Assembly (NCBI GenBank): GCA_963579925.1
Contig: CAUZJA010000184.1
Coordinates: 1 to 5,672 of the forward strand
Length of the DNA: 5,672 nucleotides
Origin: UBA1151 sp963579925
GTDB taxonomy: Bacteria > Chloroflexota > Dehalococcoidia > Lucifugimonadales > Lucifugimonadaceae
Direction: 5' to 3'
Below the pieces are notes generated by a model, which was not told the origin of the DNA, ran no database searches, and saw only the letters and a program-made list of their open reading frames with translations. Shown here piece by piece: positions 1-5,672 of the stretch (within the stretch, counting starts at the first letter, position 1; every line of letters starts with the position of its first letter). Made by a program: the position numbers and the translations under genes.

Positions 1-2166
1 GTCAATCGGAGAGCGCAAAAGCATTTCTACATCGTTAGCGATCCGCGTCGCTTGGAACTGCTGCCAAAGTGGGATGGGAACCTCCGCTCGTCCGGATATC
101 GCCTCGACGAATGCTGTGATTTCGGTCTTGTGGCCTTTGTCCTGGCCATCAATTGACTCAGACCTGGTCTGTACCCCATGTGACTCCAGGTTTATATAGT
201 CGTTGAGTACGAATACATGCTCTCCTGCATGTACGTGGAGCATCTCTTTGGGGTAATTTGAACTGCCAATGCTGGAGTATGTGGCGACTCCCAGTGAGCC
301 GTCATCAAACTCGATAGTGGCTGTGAAATTCTCATTTCTGGCGTGCACATCGCCCGGGGATCTCACCCCGCTTGCAGACACGTTTGTTGCGCGGGCGCCG
401 GTGAAGCTTGTGAGTACATCGTAGATGTGGCAGGCTTCGCCAATATTCCGGCCCGCTCCCTCTTCGGTTCTGAGCCAGTGGTCGGGAGCCAGGAAACCCG
501 CGTTCATCTGATAGTTCATCAGGTATGGCGGATCTAGTTCTGCGAGCCAATCTCGCAGTGTCGCCACAAGCGGGGCGAATCGCCTGTTGAAGCCAGTTAG
601 CAGAACCGGTTTTGAGGAGTGATCGTCCGAGGCGTAGAACGACTCGATTTCGCTCAGCTCTTCGGAGTTCACAGCGAGCGGTTTTTCAACCAGCACGTGT
701 TTGCCGGCGTTGAGGGCCCGCAGCGTGAGGTTGGCATGCAAGTTGTGTCGTGTGCCGATGATTACCGCGTCTATATCGCCGTTGCCGAGCACCTCATCGA
801 TGTCAGTTGAGGCAATTTCAGCGCCAAGTTTCTTTGCCGTTTCGGTAGCGCGATCTCCTGAACGCCCAACCACCGCAGCGATGTGAGCTTTGTCGCTGAG
901 GCCCCGAAGAATCGGAACGTGGGTGCCCATCACAAACTTGCCTGCGCCAATCAGCGCAATGTTTGGCACGGAGCGGCTGAGTGCCGGGATGACGTTAGGG
1001 GCGTCAACTGACGCCGGTCCCTGGGCCACCGGATACGAAAGAATTGCCGCAATGGGCCGGTCTTCTGCGGCCTGCAACGCCTCATAGGCAGACGTGGCCG
1101 CATCGAGTTCGAAATCTCTCACCAACGGCTCGAGGTTCACAGAGCGATCGCTCAGGAGACGCAGATACGCCTCCATGTTGCGCTGCTCGGTCCATCGCAC
1201 GTATGCGTAGGGGTAATCTTTTCCGCCGTCTTCGTAGCTTTCATCGTAACGGCCGGGGCCATATGAAGAGCTGACCCGCAGATCAATTTCCTTGCGGAGG
1301 AATGGGTTGCGCGAAATGTCTAGTTTTACGTCACCAACGACGACAACTTTGCCCTTCTTACGGGTGAGTTCCATTGCGAGGTTCGCGACTTCCGAGCTAC
1401 TGGAACTGGCGGTGAGAATGGTGGCGTCAACGCCGTGATGCCCCGTGAATCTATCGACGGCCTGTTTCGCTGCATCGAGTGCGGAGTGCGCTTCGTCTAT
1501 GCCAAGTTCTTTGGCTACAGCGTTCCGGCCTTCATCAAGCTCAAAGCCGATCACCCGAATGCCAGCAACTTTCAACAGCTGCACGGTCATCAGACCGATA
1601 AGACCCAGCCCAATCACCGCAGCACTCTCACCAAGGCGTAGATCTGCCTGCCGCACCGCCTGCAGCGCAATGGCACCCACGGCCACAGAGGATGCGTTGC
1701 GGGTGTCAAGACCGGGCGGGATGTGTGTAATCAGGTTTTTCGGGATAACCACAATCTCAGAGTGAGTGGCTCGGCTGGCTCCCGCGCATGCAACTCGATC
1801 ACCAACAGAGATGGTAGTCACGTCAGGGCCGACGCCGATCACAGTTCCGGCGCATGAGTAGCCAAGAGCTACCAACCGCTGGGACTGGTCTGATCTGTTT
1901 GAAAGATGCGATGTGATGGCTGAGACAGTTTTTCGGATTCCTCGCTTTTTGAGGTTCTCCACCACACGTGAAAACAACTGAGGGTTTTTGGCGACGTGCC
2001 CCGCGATGTTGCCACCCTGGCTTTCCACTGCCGTGAGAGTAGCCATCTCCGTACCGCTGGATACAAATGAGTGCGCTACCTCAACAGCTACAGTCCCCGG
2101 CTCAAGTGCCGGGCGCGGGATATTGAGCAGTTGAACTCCGGAAGAAGTTGAAACTACCTGTTTCAT
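1..2166 (-). CDS. Two-domain oxidoreductase: MDR (alcohol-dehydrogenase-like) domain fused to Gfo/Idh/MocA domain, 3' end cut by window edge
   Basis: Seen: one uninterrupted minus-strand frame of 722 codons, starting at the ATG at 2166 and still open at base 1. The start has a weak AGG (2175-2177) 8 nt upstream. Residues ~1-375 form a medium-chain dehydrogenase: an N-terminal GroES-like part, then a Rossmann fold with GLGLIG at 186-191. Residues ~403-722 form a Gfo/Idh/MocA-type domain: Rossmann start IGAGKF at 406-411, the family's EKP signature at 494-496, and a second-domain EACHIYD stretch at 577-583. Family knowledge: this fusion is known in polysaccharide and glycan loci as 'bi-domain-containing oxidoreductase', roughly 700-odd residues long, so only a few C-terminal residues are probably missing. 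The expected role is NAD(P)-dependent oxidation or reduction of a sugar or sugar nucleotide in the cytoplasm; the substrate is unknown. The classical zinc ligands of the MDR half are absent (Ser37, Tyr103, Ser104 in their places). It is the last gene seen of the leftward cluster, 88 nt after neuA, with a hairpin between them. Confidence 0.93.
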   Translation of the reverse strand, partial: MKQVVSTSSGVQLLNIPRPALEPGTVAVEVAHSFVSSGTEMATLTAVESQGGNIAGHVAKNPQLFSRVVENLKKRGIRKTVSAITSHLSNRSDQSQRLVALGYSCAGTVIGVGPDVTTISVGDRVACAGASRATHSEIVVIPKNLITHIPPGLDTRNASSVAVGAIALQAVRQADLRLGESAAVIGLGLIGLMTVQLLKVAGIRVIGFELDEGRNAVAKELGIDEAHSALDAAKQAVDRFTGHHGVDATILTASSSSSEVANLAMELTRKKGKVVVVGDVKLDISRNPFLRKEIDLRVSSSYGPGRYDESYEDGGKDYPYAYVRWTEQRNMEAYLRLLSDRSVNLEPLVRDFELDAATSAYEALQAAEDRPIAAILSYPVAQGPASVDAPNVIPALSRSVPNIALIGAGKFVMGTHVPILRGLSDKAHIAAVVGRSGDRATETAKKLGAEIASTDIDEVLGNGDIDAVIIGTRHNLHANLTLRALNAGKHVLVEKPLAVNSEELSEIESFYASDDHSSKPVLLTGFNRRFAPLVATLRDWLAELDPPYLMNYQMNAGFLAPDHWLRTEEGAGRNIGEACHIYDVLTSFTGARATNVSASGVRSPGDVHARNENFTATIEFDDGSLGVATYSSIGSSNYPKEMLHVHAGEHVFVLNDYINLESHGVQTRSESIDGQDKGHKTEITAFVEAISGRAEVPIPLWQQFQATRIANDVEMLLRSPID

Positions 2167-2213
2167 TGATGGGACCTGCAGGGTGTGGGCATGGGGGGGA
2201 TTGGCTTCGCGCT

Positions 2214-2235
2214 AAAAGACTGGCTCCAAGCCAGT
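2214..2235 (-). terminator. Hairpin plus short T-run between neuA and the oxidoreductase; weak terminator or attenuator
   Basis: On the minus strand the sequence ACTGGCT-TGG-AGCCAGT (2235 to 2219) makes a perfect 7-bp stem with a 3-nt loop, followed by C and then TTTT (2217-2214). It begins about 20 nt after the neuA stop and ends about 48 nt before the oxidoreductase ATG. The T-run lies on the minus-strand side only, so its orientation fits leftward transcription. The stem is short, only four of its seven pairs are G-C, and there are only four Ts. Partial termination that lowers expression of the distal gene is therefore more likely than a full stop. This is inference from structure only. 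Confidence 0.45.
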
Positions 2236-2254
2236 ATAAAGTCCGGCAAGTTGA

Positions 2255-3022
2255 TCAATCTTGATACGGCGGTTGATGAACTTCTGGCAACTTAGCGTCG
2301 CCAGCTTCAATCATCTGCTCAACGATAGCCCAATCATACTTGTTGTTCACGTCAATTCCCTCATCCTCAACAGTCAGGAATGGCATGATCGTTTCACCGG
2401 CAATGGTGCGATCATCGAGGGCTACGCGAGACCATGCGATCTCAAGTGATGCGTTCTGTACGTAGATTTCCGGCAGGGTGGGGTACTGGCTGGAGTGCCA
2501 GGGCTGATCCTGAGGGCCAAATGCGAATAGCGGGTGCATGAGGTTGCCGCGAATTACCCACATTTTCATTGGATGCTCGTTGCACCGCTCCACTGCGCGC
2601 AGCGAATCCACGCTTGGGCCAGCCGCCTTGAATTCATTCCAGGCGCGCTGAATTGTTTCCGGTTTTCGGAACGGACTAGTGGGACGGAGGATGCTGAATG
2701 CATCGAACTCAGCACCAAGCTTCTTGTACTCGTCCAAGGCATGGACTACGAACTCGATATCCGGAGATGTGGATCCTGAGTAGTCCGTTGGCCTGAGAAA
2801 TGGAACATCAGCGCCGTAATGTCGACCTATTACAGCAGTTCTCTCGTCATCGGTTGAAACAACCACTTTATCGAACACACCGCTGTCGATGGCGGCAGTG
2901 ATCGTGTAGGCGATGAGCGGGTGGCCAGCGAGAGGACGAGTGTTCTTGCCGGGTACGCGAACAGATCCCCCGCGGGCGGGGATCAGTGCAACTAATTTGG
3001 GCGAGTCTTCGTTATTCGCCAA
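2255..3022 (-). CDS. neuA: Acylneuraminate cytidylyltransferase family protein (CMP-nonulosonate synthetase, NeuA-like)
   Basis: The enzyme is expected to transfer CMP from CTP to a nonulosonic acid, giving the CMP-sugar donor used by glycosyltransferases. Seen: 255 residues with the nucleotide-binding start IPARGGS at 14-20 followed by GKN at 25-27, VSTDD at 55-59, LRPTSPFR at 112-119, YVQNASLEI at 187-195, and GIDVNNKYDW at 222-231, which is the usual place of the metal-binding Asp residues near the C-terminus. The length suits a single-domain member; no extra hydrolase domain is present. The start is TTG at 3022-3020. An in-frame TAG lies only two codons upstream, and no ATG or GTG occurs before the conserved motif, so TTG is effectively forced. 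The gene overlaps the end of neuB by 11 nt, and no good Shine-Dalgarno is visible, which points to translational coupling. Sugar specificity (Neu5Ac, legionaminate, pseudaminate or other) cannot be told, so the symbol marks the family and not a proven substrate. Confidence 0.92.
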   Translation of the reverse strand: MANNEDSPKLVALIPARGGSVRVPGKNTRPLAGHPLIAYTITAAIDSGVFDKVVVSTDDERTAVIGRHYGADVPFLRPTDYSGSTSPDIEFVVHALDEYKKLGAEFDAFSILRPTSPFRKPETIQRAWNEFKAAGPSVDSLRAVERCNEHPMKMWVIRGNLMHPLFAFGPQDQPWHSSQYPTLPEIYVQNASLEIAWSRVALDDRTIAGETIMPFLTVEDEGIDVNNKYDWAIVEQMIEAGDAKLPEVHQPPYQD

Positions 3023-4067
3023 ACACCGCTACCGAAGTGATGTCCGCTTCGGCTTCTATGGCTTCCAGCGCTGGCTTGCCAATCACGTCATTGAGTTGCC
3101 ACGGCTGCAGGCCATCGCCCGGACACTTGATGGCCAGGTCAGACTCTTCGATGACGTGACCCAACGGGATATCGCGCCTTGCGACGAGCTTCTTTCGTCG
3201 CTCAATTGTGTAATCGCGCTCAACGGATTCCTGGAACTTCTCATGACTTCCCAGAGCCACCCGAACTTCATTCACGCCACCCACGAACTGCTTGAGCATT
3301 TCTGGAGTGAGAGAGAAGTTGTTATCCGTTCCCTTCCAGTCCCTGTCGTTGGTGTAGTGATTCTCAAATACTCGACCACCCAGCGTGTAGGCGGCGATGT
3401 TTACGGCCCAGTTTGGCTGATGAGTGGAAAGACCAACCACAACGTCGGGGTATCGCTCTCTGTAAGTAGCGATAACGTTCAGATTCATGATTTCCGGTGG
3501 GCAGGGGTAGATGCATGAGCACTGCAAGATAGCCAGTTGATCATTGTGCTTCGTGAACGCGGCGTGAAGCCTGTCCACATCTTCAATGGTGCAACCGCCG
3601 GTTGAAATGATGGTGGGTTTACCCAGTTTGGCAATGTACTCAATCATCGGGATATTCGTAGCGTCACCGGAAGCAACTTTGTAACCGGGAACACCCATCT
3701 CTTCCAGCAGATCTACGCTGGTGAAATCAAATGGTGTGGAGATGAACGTGACATTTTGTGACTTGCAGTACTCGAAGAGGTCGTACCACTCCTCTTTCGA
3801 CGGCTCCAACGCTTCACGATGCTTGCCGTAGACCGGGTCCATCCACTGCGGATTATCCATGGTTCGGTTGTACTCAGCCTTGGAGTAGACCTCTTTTGGA
3901 TTGCGAGTCTGGAACTTGACCGCCGACGCCCCAGCCTCAATAGCCGAGTCGATCATCACCTTGGCCTTGTCCATCTCACCAGCGTGGTTGTGGCCAATCT
4001 CAGCGATAACGAACGGCGGAGCGTCGTCGCTGATCGGGTGTTTGTCGAAAAGGAGCTCTCTCGGCAT
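3012..4067 (-). CDS. neuB: N-acetylneuraminate synthase family protein (NeuB-like) with C-terminal SAF domain
   Basis: The family condenses phosphoenolpyruvate with an N-acyl mannosamine-type hexose to form a nine-carbon nonulosonic acid in the cytoplasm. Seen: 351 residues, the usual length. The TIM-barrel part shows IAEIGHNHAG at 21-30, KFQT at 51-54, STPFD at 110-114, VASGD at 131-135, STGG at 155-158, and the two His positions expected to bind metal, His216 (GLSTH) and His237 (ENHYT), followed by WKGTDNNFSL at 244-253. A SAF/antifreeze-like domain covers ~290-348 (LVARRDIPLG, then CPGDGLQPW). Start: the ATG at 4067 has a GAGGA Shine-Dalgarno at 4077-4081, 9 nt upstream. The gene overlaps neuA by 11 nt, so the two are co-transcribed. 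Several usually conserved positions differ: Gln182 where His is common, Thr215 for Asp, Asn250 for His, and Cys315 where Arg precedes PG. These suggest a divergent subfamily with its own acceptor sugar. The family call is secure; the exact product is not. Confidence 0.93.
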   Translation of the reverse strand: MPRELLFDKHPISDDAPPFVIAEIGHNHAGEMDKAKVMIDSAIEAGASAVKFQTRNPKEVYSKAEYNRTMDNPQWMDPVYGKHREALEPSKEEWYDLFEYCKSQNVTFISTPFDFTSVDLLEEMGVPGYKVASGDATNIPMIEYIAKLGKPTIISTGGCTIEDVDRLHAAFTKHNDQLAILQCSCIYPCPPEIMNLNVIATYRERYPDVVVGLSTHQPNWAVNIAAYTLGGRVFENHYTNDRDWKGTDNNFSLTPEMLKQFVGGVNEVRVALGSHEKFQESVERDYTIERRKKLVARRDIPLGHVIEESDLAIKCPGDGLQPWQLNDVIGKPALEAIEAEADITSVAVFGE

Positions 4068-4076
4068 CGTGGCTTG

Positions 4077-4081
4077 TCCTC
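4077..4081 (-). promoter_or_regulatory. Shine-Dalgarno site of neuB
   Basis: The minus strand reads GAGGA here, 9 nt before the neuB ATG at 4067. It is the clearest ribosome-binding site in the window and supports this start over later in-frame codons. Confidence 0.65.
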
Positions 4082-4128
4082 ATTCAAAAAGTGATCGCAG
4101 GGAATTCTAAAGAATCTGTAAGTTCGTC

Positions 4129-4134
4129 ATTATA
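4129..4134 (-). promoter_or_regulatory. Possible -10 box of a promoter internal to the cluster, driving neuB-neuA
   Basis: A perfect TATAAT lies on the minus strand in the 166-nt spacer between the glycosyltransferase and neuB. Transcription would start near 4122, giving a leader of about 55 nt before the neuB ATG. No recognisable TTGACA is found 16-18 nt upstream; that region is C-rich (GTCCCC). A 12-nt palindrome, ATTCT-AA-AGAAT, at 4104-4115 sits just downstream of the expected start and could be an operator, though such a short palindrome can occur by chance. Inference only. Confidence 0.3.
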
Positions 4135-4233
4135 ATCACACCGAACGGGGTGGGGACTAGATGGGTACATTCTGGGAATTGCCATTTTATGGGTGCTTGG
4201 CCGACAAAGCTAATTTGGACTTCCGCTGAGGAC

Positions 4234-5205
4234 TCACGCTGGCGGGGGAAGACGTCTGATTTTACGGCGCACAATCACACGAGCCACTCTTCGCAACATT
4301 CGTAGTGGCAGCGTGACTGGCAGCCGCCATTTTGAGTTGCCTGTGTAGAGCTGAAATTTGTAGCCCCAGAGTAATGCTGCCGTCACAAGAAAGATCAGAG
4401 GTGACTTGTACCACGGTACGATGGGAGATCTGAGCAAAAACGGGATCGCCGCAAGGCTGGATCGAGTTAATCTCCACGGCGCTGAATCACTATCGACACC
4501 CTGAGCTTCGCCAGAGAATCTGGAAGAAATAGCCTCGATTTGTGCCGTTTTCAGCATGAGAGGCTGATCAACGTACCCGAACTCACCCGTCAGCGCGTAC
4601 TGGCACATAAAAGTCCTGTCGGGATATACGGTCTGAACAGAAGAGTAGGGAAGACCTCTGGTCAGAAAGTCCCTTCGGAAAATCGAGTAGAAAAGGAGGT
4701 GATACCGCTTTTTATTAGAGTATCCAGCGGCAATCCTCAATGCATTTGCCAGTTTCCCGCCGCCACCGAGGGGCTTCAGCAACGGGAATCGAATGACATC
4801 AACAATTTGGTTTGACGGCGTGATGCGGGTAATTGCGCCTGTAGCGGCTTCAAATTGAGGTGAGGTGTCCAGTAGCTCGATGAGGCTGGCAGCAAATGTG
4901 GGTTCCCACGCATCATCAGCTGAGGCCCACATGAAATAGTCCCCCGTAGCGAGGCTTATAACCTTGTCAAAATTAGGTTGCTGCCCAATATTCGTTGGGT
5001 TTTGGTGAATTTGAATCCTGGGATTTAGATCGCGGTACGACTCCAGTATCTCCATCGTCGAATCCGTCGAAACGTTGTCAACAACAATCAATTCGAAATC
5101 AGTGAACGTTTGTGCGAGGAGCGAGTCGAGTGCTCGCCTGATCGTTTCCTCACCATTGCGGACGGGAAACCCAATACTGAGACGCGGTCTCGGATGAGTG
5201 GACAT
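4234..5205 (-). CDS. Family 2 glycosyltransferase (GT-A fold) with C-terminal membrane-associating segment
   Basis: Transfers a sugar from a nucleotide donor to a growing glycan at the inner face of the membrane; donor and acceptor are unknown. Seen: 323 residues. The GT-A nucleotide-binding domain starts at once: LSIGFPVRNGEETI at 9-22, then LIVVDNVSTDST at 39-50. The acidic metal-site motif is the variant SADD at 95-98 within WASADDAWEP. PDRTF at 195-199 probably lies in the acceptor/catalytic region. The C-terminal third has hydrophobic stretches at ~252-264 and ~268-282, and the last ~25 residues are rich in Arg (LRRVARVIVRRKIRRL), which would help peripheral or single-pass membrane attachment. 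The ATG at 5205 puts the first beta strand at residue 8, as is normal for the family. No strong Shine-Dalgarno is seen. A sigma-70-like promoter lies upstream at 5284-5312. The gene is 166 nt upstream of neuB, in the same direction, so it plausibly works in the same glycan pathway; whether it uses the CMP-nonulosonate itself is unproven, since GT2 enzymes mostly use UDP or GDP/dTDP sugars. Confidence 0.92.
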   Translation of the reverse strand: MSTHPRPRLSIGFPVRNGEETIRRALDSLLAQTFTDFELIVVDNVSTDSTMEILESYRDLNPRIQIHQNPTNIGQQPNFDKVISLATGDYFMWASADDAWEPTFAASLIELLDTSPQFEAATGAITRITPSNQIVDVIRFPLLKPLGGGGKLANALRIAAGYSNKKRYHLLFYSIFRRDFLTRGLPYSSVQTVYPDRTFMCQYALTGEFGYVDQPLMLKTAQIEAISSRFSGEAQGVDSDSAPWRLTRSSLAAIPFLLRSPIVPWYKSPLIFLVTAALLWGYKFQLYTGNSKWRLPVTLPLRMLRRVARVIVRRKIRRLPPPA

Positions 5206-5283
5206 CAGTTCTGACCGTCGAAAACAGAATCCATCACTAGACGCAGATCAAACTATTCTTGGTTCTCGGATTATCATCATTTT

Positions 5284-5312
5284 ATTTTATTCTTTGGTAG
5301 GACCTTTGTCAC
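5284..5312 (-). promoter_or_regulatory. Sigma-70-like promoter upstream of the glycosyltransferase
   Basis: On the minus strand, GTGACA (5312-5307; 5 of 6 to TTGACA) is followed after exactly 17 nt by TAAAAT (5289-5284; 5 of 6 to TATAAT) in an AT-rich tract. Transcription would begin near 5277, leaving a leader of about 72 nt before the glycosyltransferase ATG at 5205. Spacing and match are good for a housekeeping promoter, but AT-rich tracts give chance matches and no experiment supports it. Confidence 0.5.
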
Positions 5313-5362
5313 AGCCAGATGATACGTATTTCTGCACTTTTCCCTGAGTGATCGGACTTGGC

Positions 5363-5575
5363 TCACACCTTAGAAGAAGACCGCTCACGTGTGGATTCAG
5401 AGGGTCTCAGGACTGCTGCTGGTCTCAGATGCTTTGGCACATACGACGGAGACTTGACCCCCTCTTCGTCGCATTTCTGGCACCCTTTGAAGCTAACCGT
5501 TCCGTCTGGTTCCCCGCGCACGCATTCTGAAGCTTGCCAGTAGTGTCGATTCCGGCAGTCATATTGCCAGAGGTC
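5363..5575 (-). pseudogene. Degenerate zinc-ribbon-like coding remnant, no start codon
   Basis: This minus-strand frame is 70 codons plus TGA. Seen: its first ~37 residues contain W-Q-Y-D-C-x3-H-Y-W-Q-A (5569-5531), an Arg five residues after that Ala, and G-C-Q-K-C (5485-5471). The order and spacing C-x3-H-x-W-x-A-x4-R...G-C-x2-C match my recollection of the short 'probable zinc-ribbon' repeats common in actinobacteria, with about six extra residues before the last GC-x2-C. There is no start codon between the preceding in-frame TGA (5576-5578) and the first Cys, so the motif cannot be translated on its own. It reads as the leftover of a gene cut by a nonsense mutation, or the readthrough tail of the frame that ends at 5576. 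After the motif the frame is low in structure and rich in Ser, Arg and Pro. Chance resemblance cannot be excluded. Confidence 0.3.
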
Positions 5576-5672
5576 TCATCTACTTCTGAACGGGATGAAA
5601 CTTTTTGTCAGATTCATGATTTCATCGAAGATCGACTTTCGTCGCCGCTTAGCGAAATTGAACGCCATGAGA
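5576..5672 (-). CDS. Possible C-terminal end of an upstream leftward gene (right edge)
   Basis: This minus-strand frame is open from the right edge to a TGA at 5576-5578. The 31 codons visible encode a basic, mixed hydrophobic segment (KRRRKS near the start, FIPFRSR at the end). It lies in the same direction as the other genes and in the same frame as the zinc-ribbon remnant just downstream. An ATG occurs two codons in, so it could also be a 30-residue peptide. The complementary strand also carries an open frame here, from an ATG at 5595 to the edge, with no clear ribosome-binding site, so coding sense is undecided. No family recognised. Confidence 0.25.
   Translation of the reverse strand, partial: LMAFNFAKRRRKSIFDEIMNLTKSFIPFRSR

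Larger units (their letters stand above)
5206..5672. other. Region without an intact gene, upstream of the glycosyltransferase
   Basis: These 467 nt hold the glycosyltransferase leader and promoter, an AT-rich tract at about 5270-5295, the zinc-ribbon-like remnant (5363-5575), and an edge frame (5576-5672). Small rightward frames at 5348-5543 lie opposite the remnant and show no family features. An 8-nt direct repeat, GGTCTCAG, occurs at 5403-5410 and 5421-5428. I see no tRNA, no insertion-sequence ends and no strong terminator. It looks like a junction between the glycan cluster and decayed DNA. Confidence 0.5.

Noticed and set aside
1445..1765. 106-codon plus-strand open frame
   Set aside because: It lies fully antisense to the MDR nucleotide-binding region of the oxidoreductase. 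It is rich in Ser, Ala and Thr with no motif, typical of an antisense shadow.
2913..3518. 201-codon open frame on the plus strand
   Set aside because: It lies opposite the neuA start and neuB end, both of which have clear family motifs. Its translation shows no recognisable domain; it is a shadow frame.
4131..4136. TATAAT on the plus strand
   Set aside because: It overlaps the minus-strand -10 box as part of the same AT island, and no rightward gene follows it.
4084..4185. 33-codon minus-strand frame just before neuB, stop overlapping an ATG; possible leader peptide
   Set aside because: It has no Shine-Dalgarno, the likely neuB -10 box falls inside it, and there is no regulatory codon run or attenuator hairpin.
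4183..4203. GCCA...TGGC inverted repeat downstream of the glycosyltransferase
   Set aside because: A 4-bp stem with a large loop and no following T-run is not a credible terminator.
5403..5428. 8-nt direct repeat GGTCTCAG, two copies 18 nt apart
   Set aside because: Too short and only two copies; it is explained as a repeated Leu-Arg-Pro in the remnant frame, not a mobile-element end or CRISPR.
5348..5543. Two 60-codon plus-strand frames upstream of the glycosyltransferase
   Set aside because: They overlap each other, have no ribosome-binding site or family motif, and lie opposite the frame with the zinc-ribbon pattern.
5595..5672. Plus-strand frame from an ATG at 5595, open at the right edge
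   Set aside because: Only 26 codons are visible and no Shine-Dalgarno is found. It could be a real divergent gene start, but the window gives too little to call it.

Overview
The window holds one leftward (minus-strand) block of surface-glycan genes. Read in the direction of transcription, from right to left, they are: a family-2 glycosyltransferase (4234-5205), a sialic-acid-synthase-type NeuB homologue (3012-4067), a CMP-sugar (cytidylyltransferase) NeuA homologue (2255-3022), and a two-domain MDR/Gfo-Idh oxidoreductase (1-2166) that runs off the left edge. NeuB and NeuA together make and CMP-activate a nonulosonic (sialic-acid-like) sugar. The neighbouring glycosyltransferase and oxidoreductase suggest a capsule, O-antigen or glycoprotein-glycan locus. 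Which nonulosonate is made cannot be read here, because the upstream hexose-modifying enzymes (NeuC-, Leg- or Pse-type) are not in the window.

Layout: 1-2166 is the oxidoreductase, open in one frame for 722 codons. 2167-2254 is a short spacer with a perfect 7-bp hairpin followed by a T-run, possibly an attenuator. 2255-4067 holds neuA and neuB, which overlap by 11 nt, with neuA forced to use a TTG start. 4068-4233 is a spacer with a consensus -10 box and a Shine-Dalgarno for neuB. 4234-5205 is the glycosyltransferase, preceded by a good sigma-70-like promoter at 5284-5312. 5313-5672 has no convincing intact gene. It does hold one leftward frame with a degenerate zinc-ribbon signature downstream of a stop codon, probably the remains or the tail of an upstream gene.

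Organism: a bacterium of moderate GC by eye, with sigma-70-like promoters, Shine-Dalgarno sites and some TTG start use. The zinc-ribbon style and the proteins' look are compatible with an actinobacterium, but this is a weak inference and the taxon cannot be fixed from the window.

The main oddities are: a NeuB homologue with several substitutions at normally conserved family positions; an oxidoreductase whose alcohol-dehydrogenase half lacks all the classical zinc ligands; and the broken zinc-ribbon frame at the right end.
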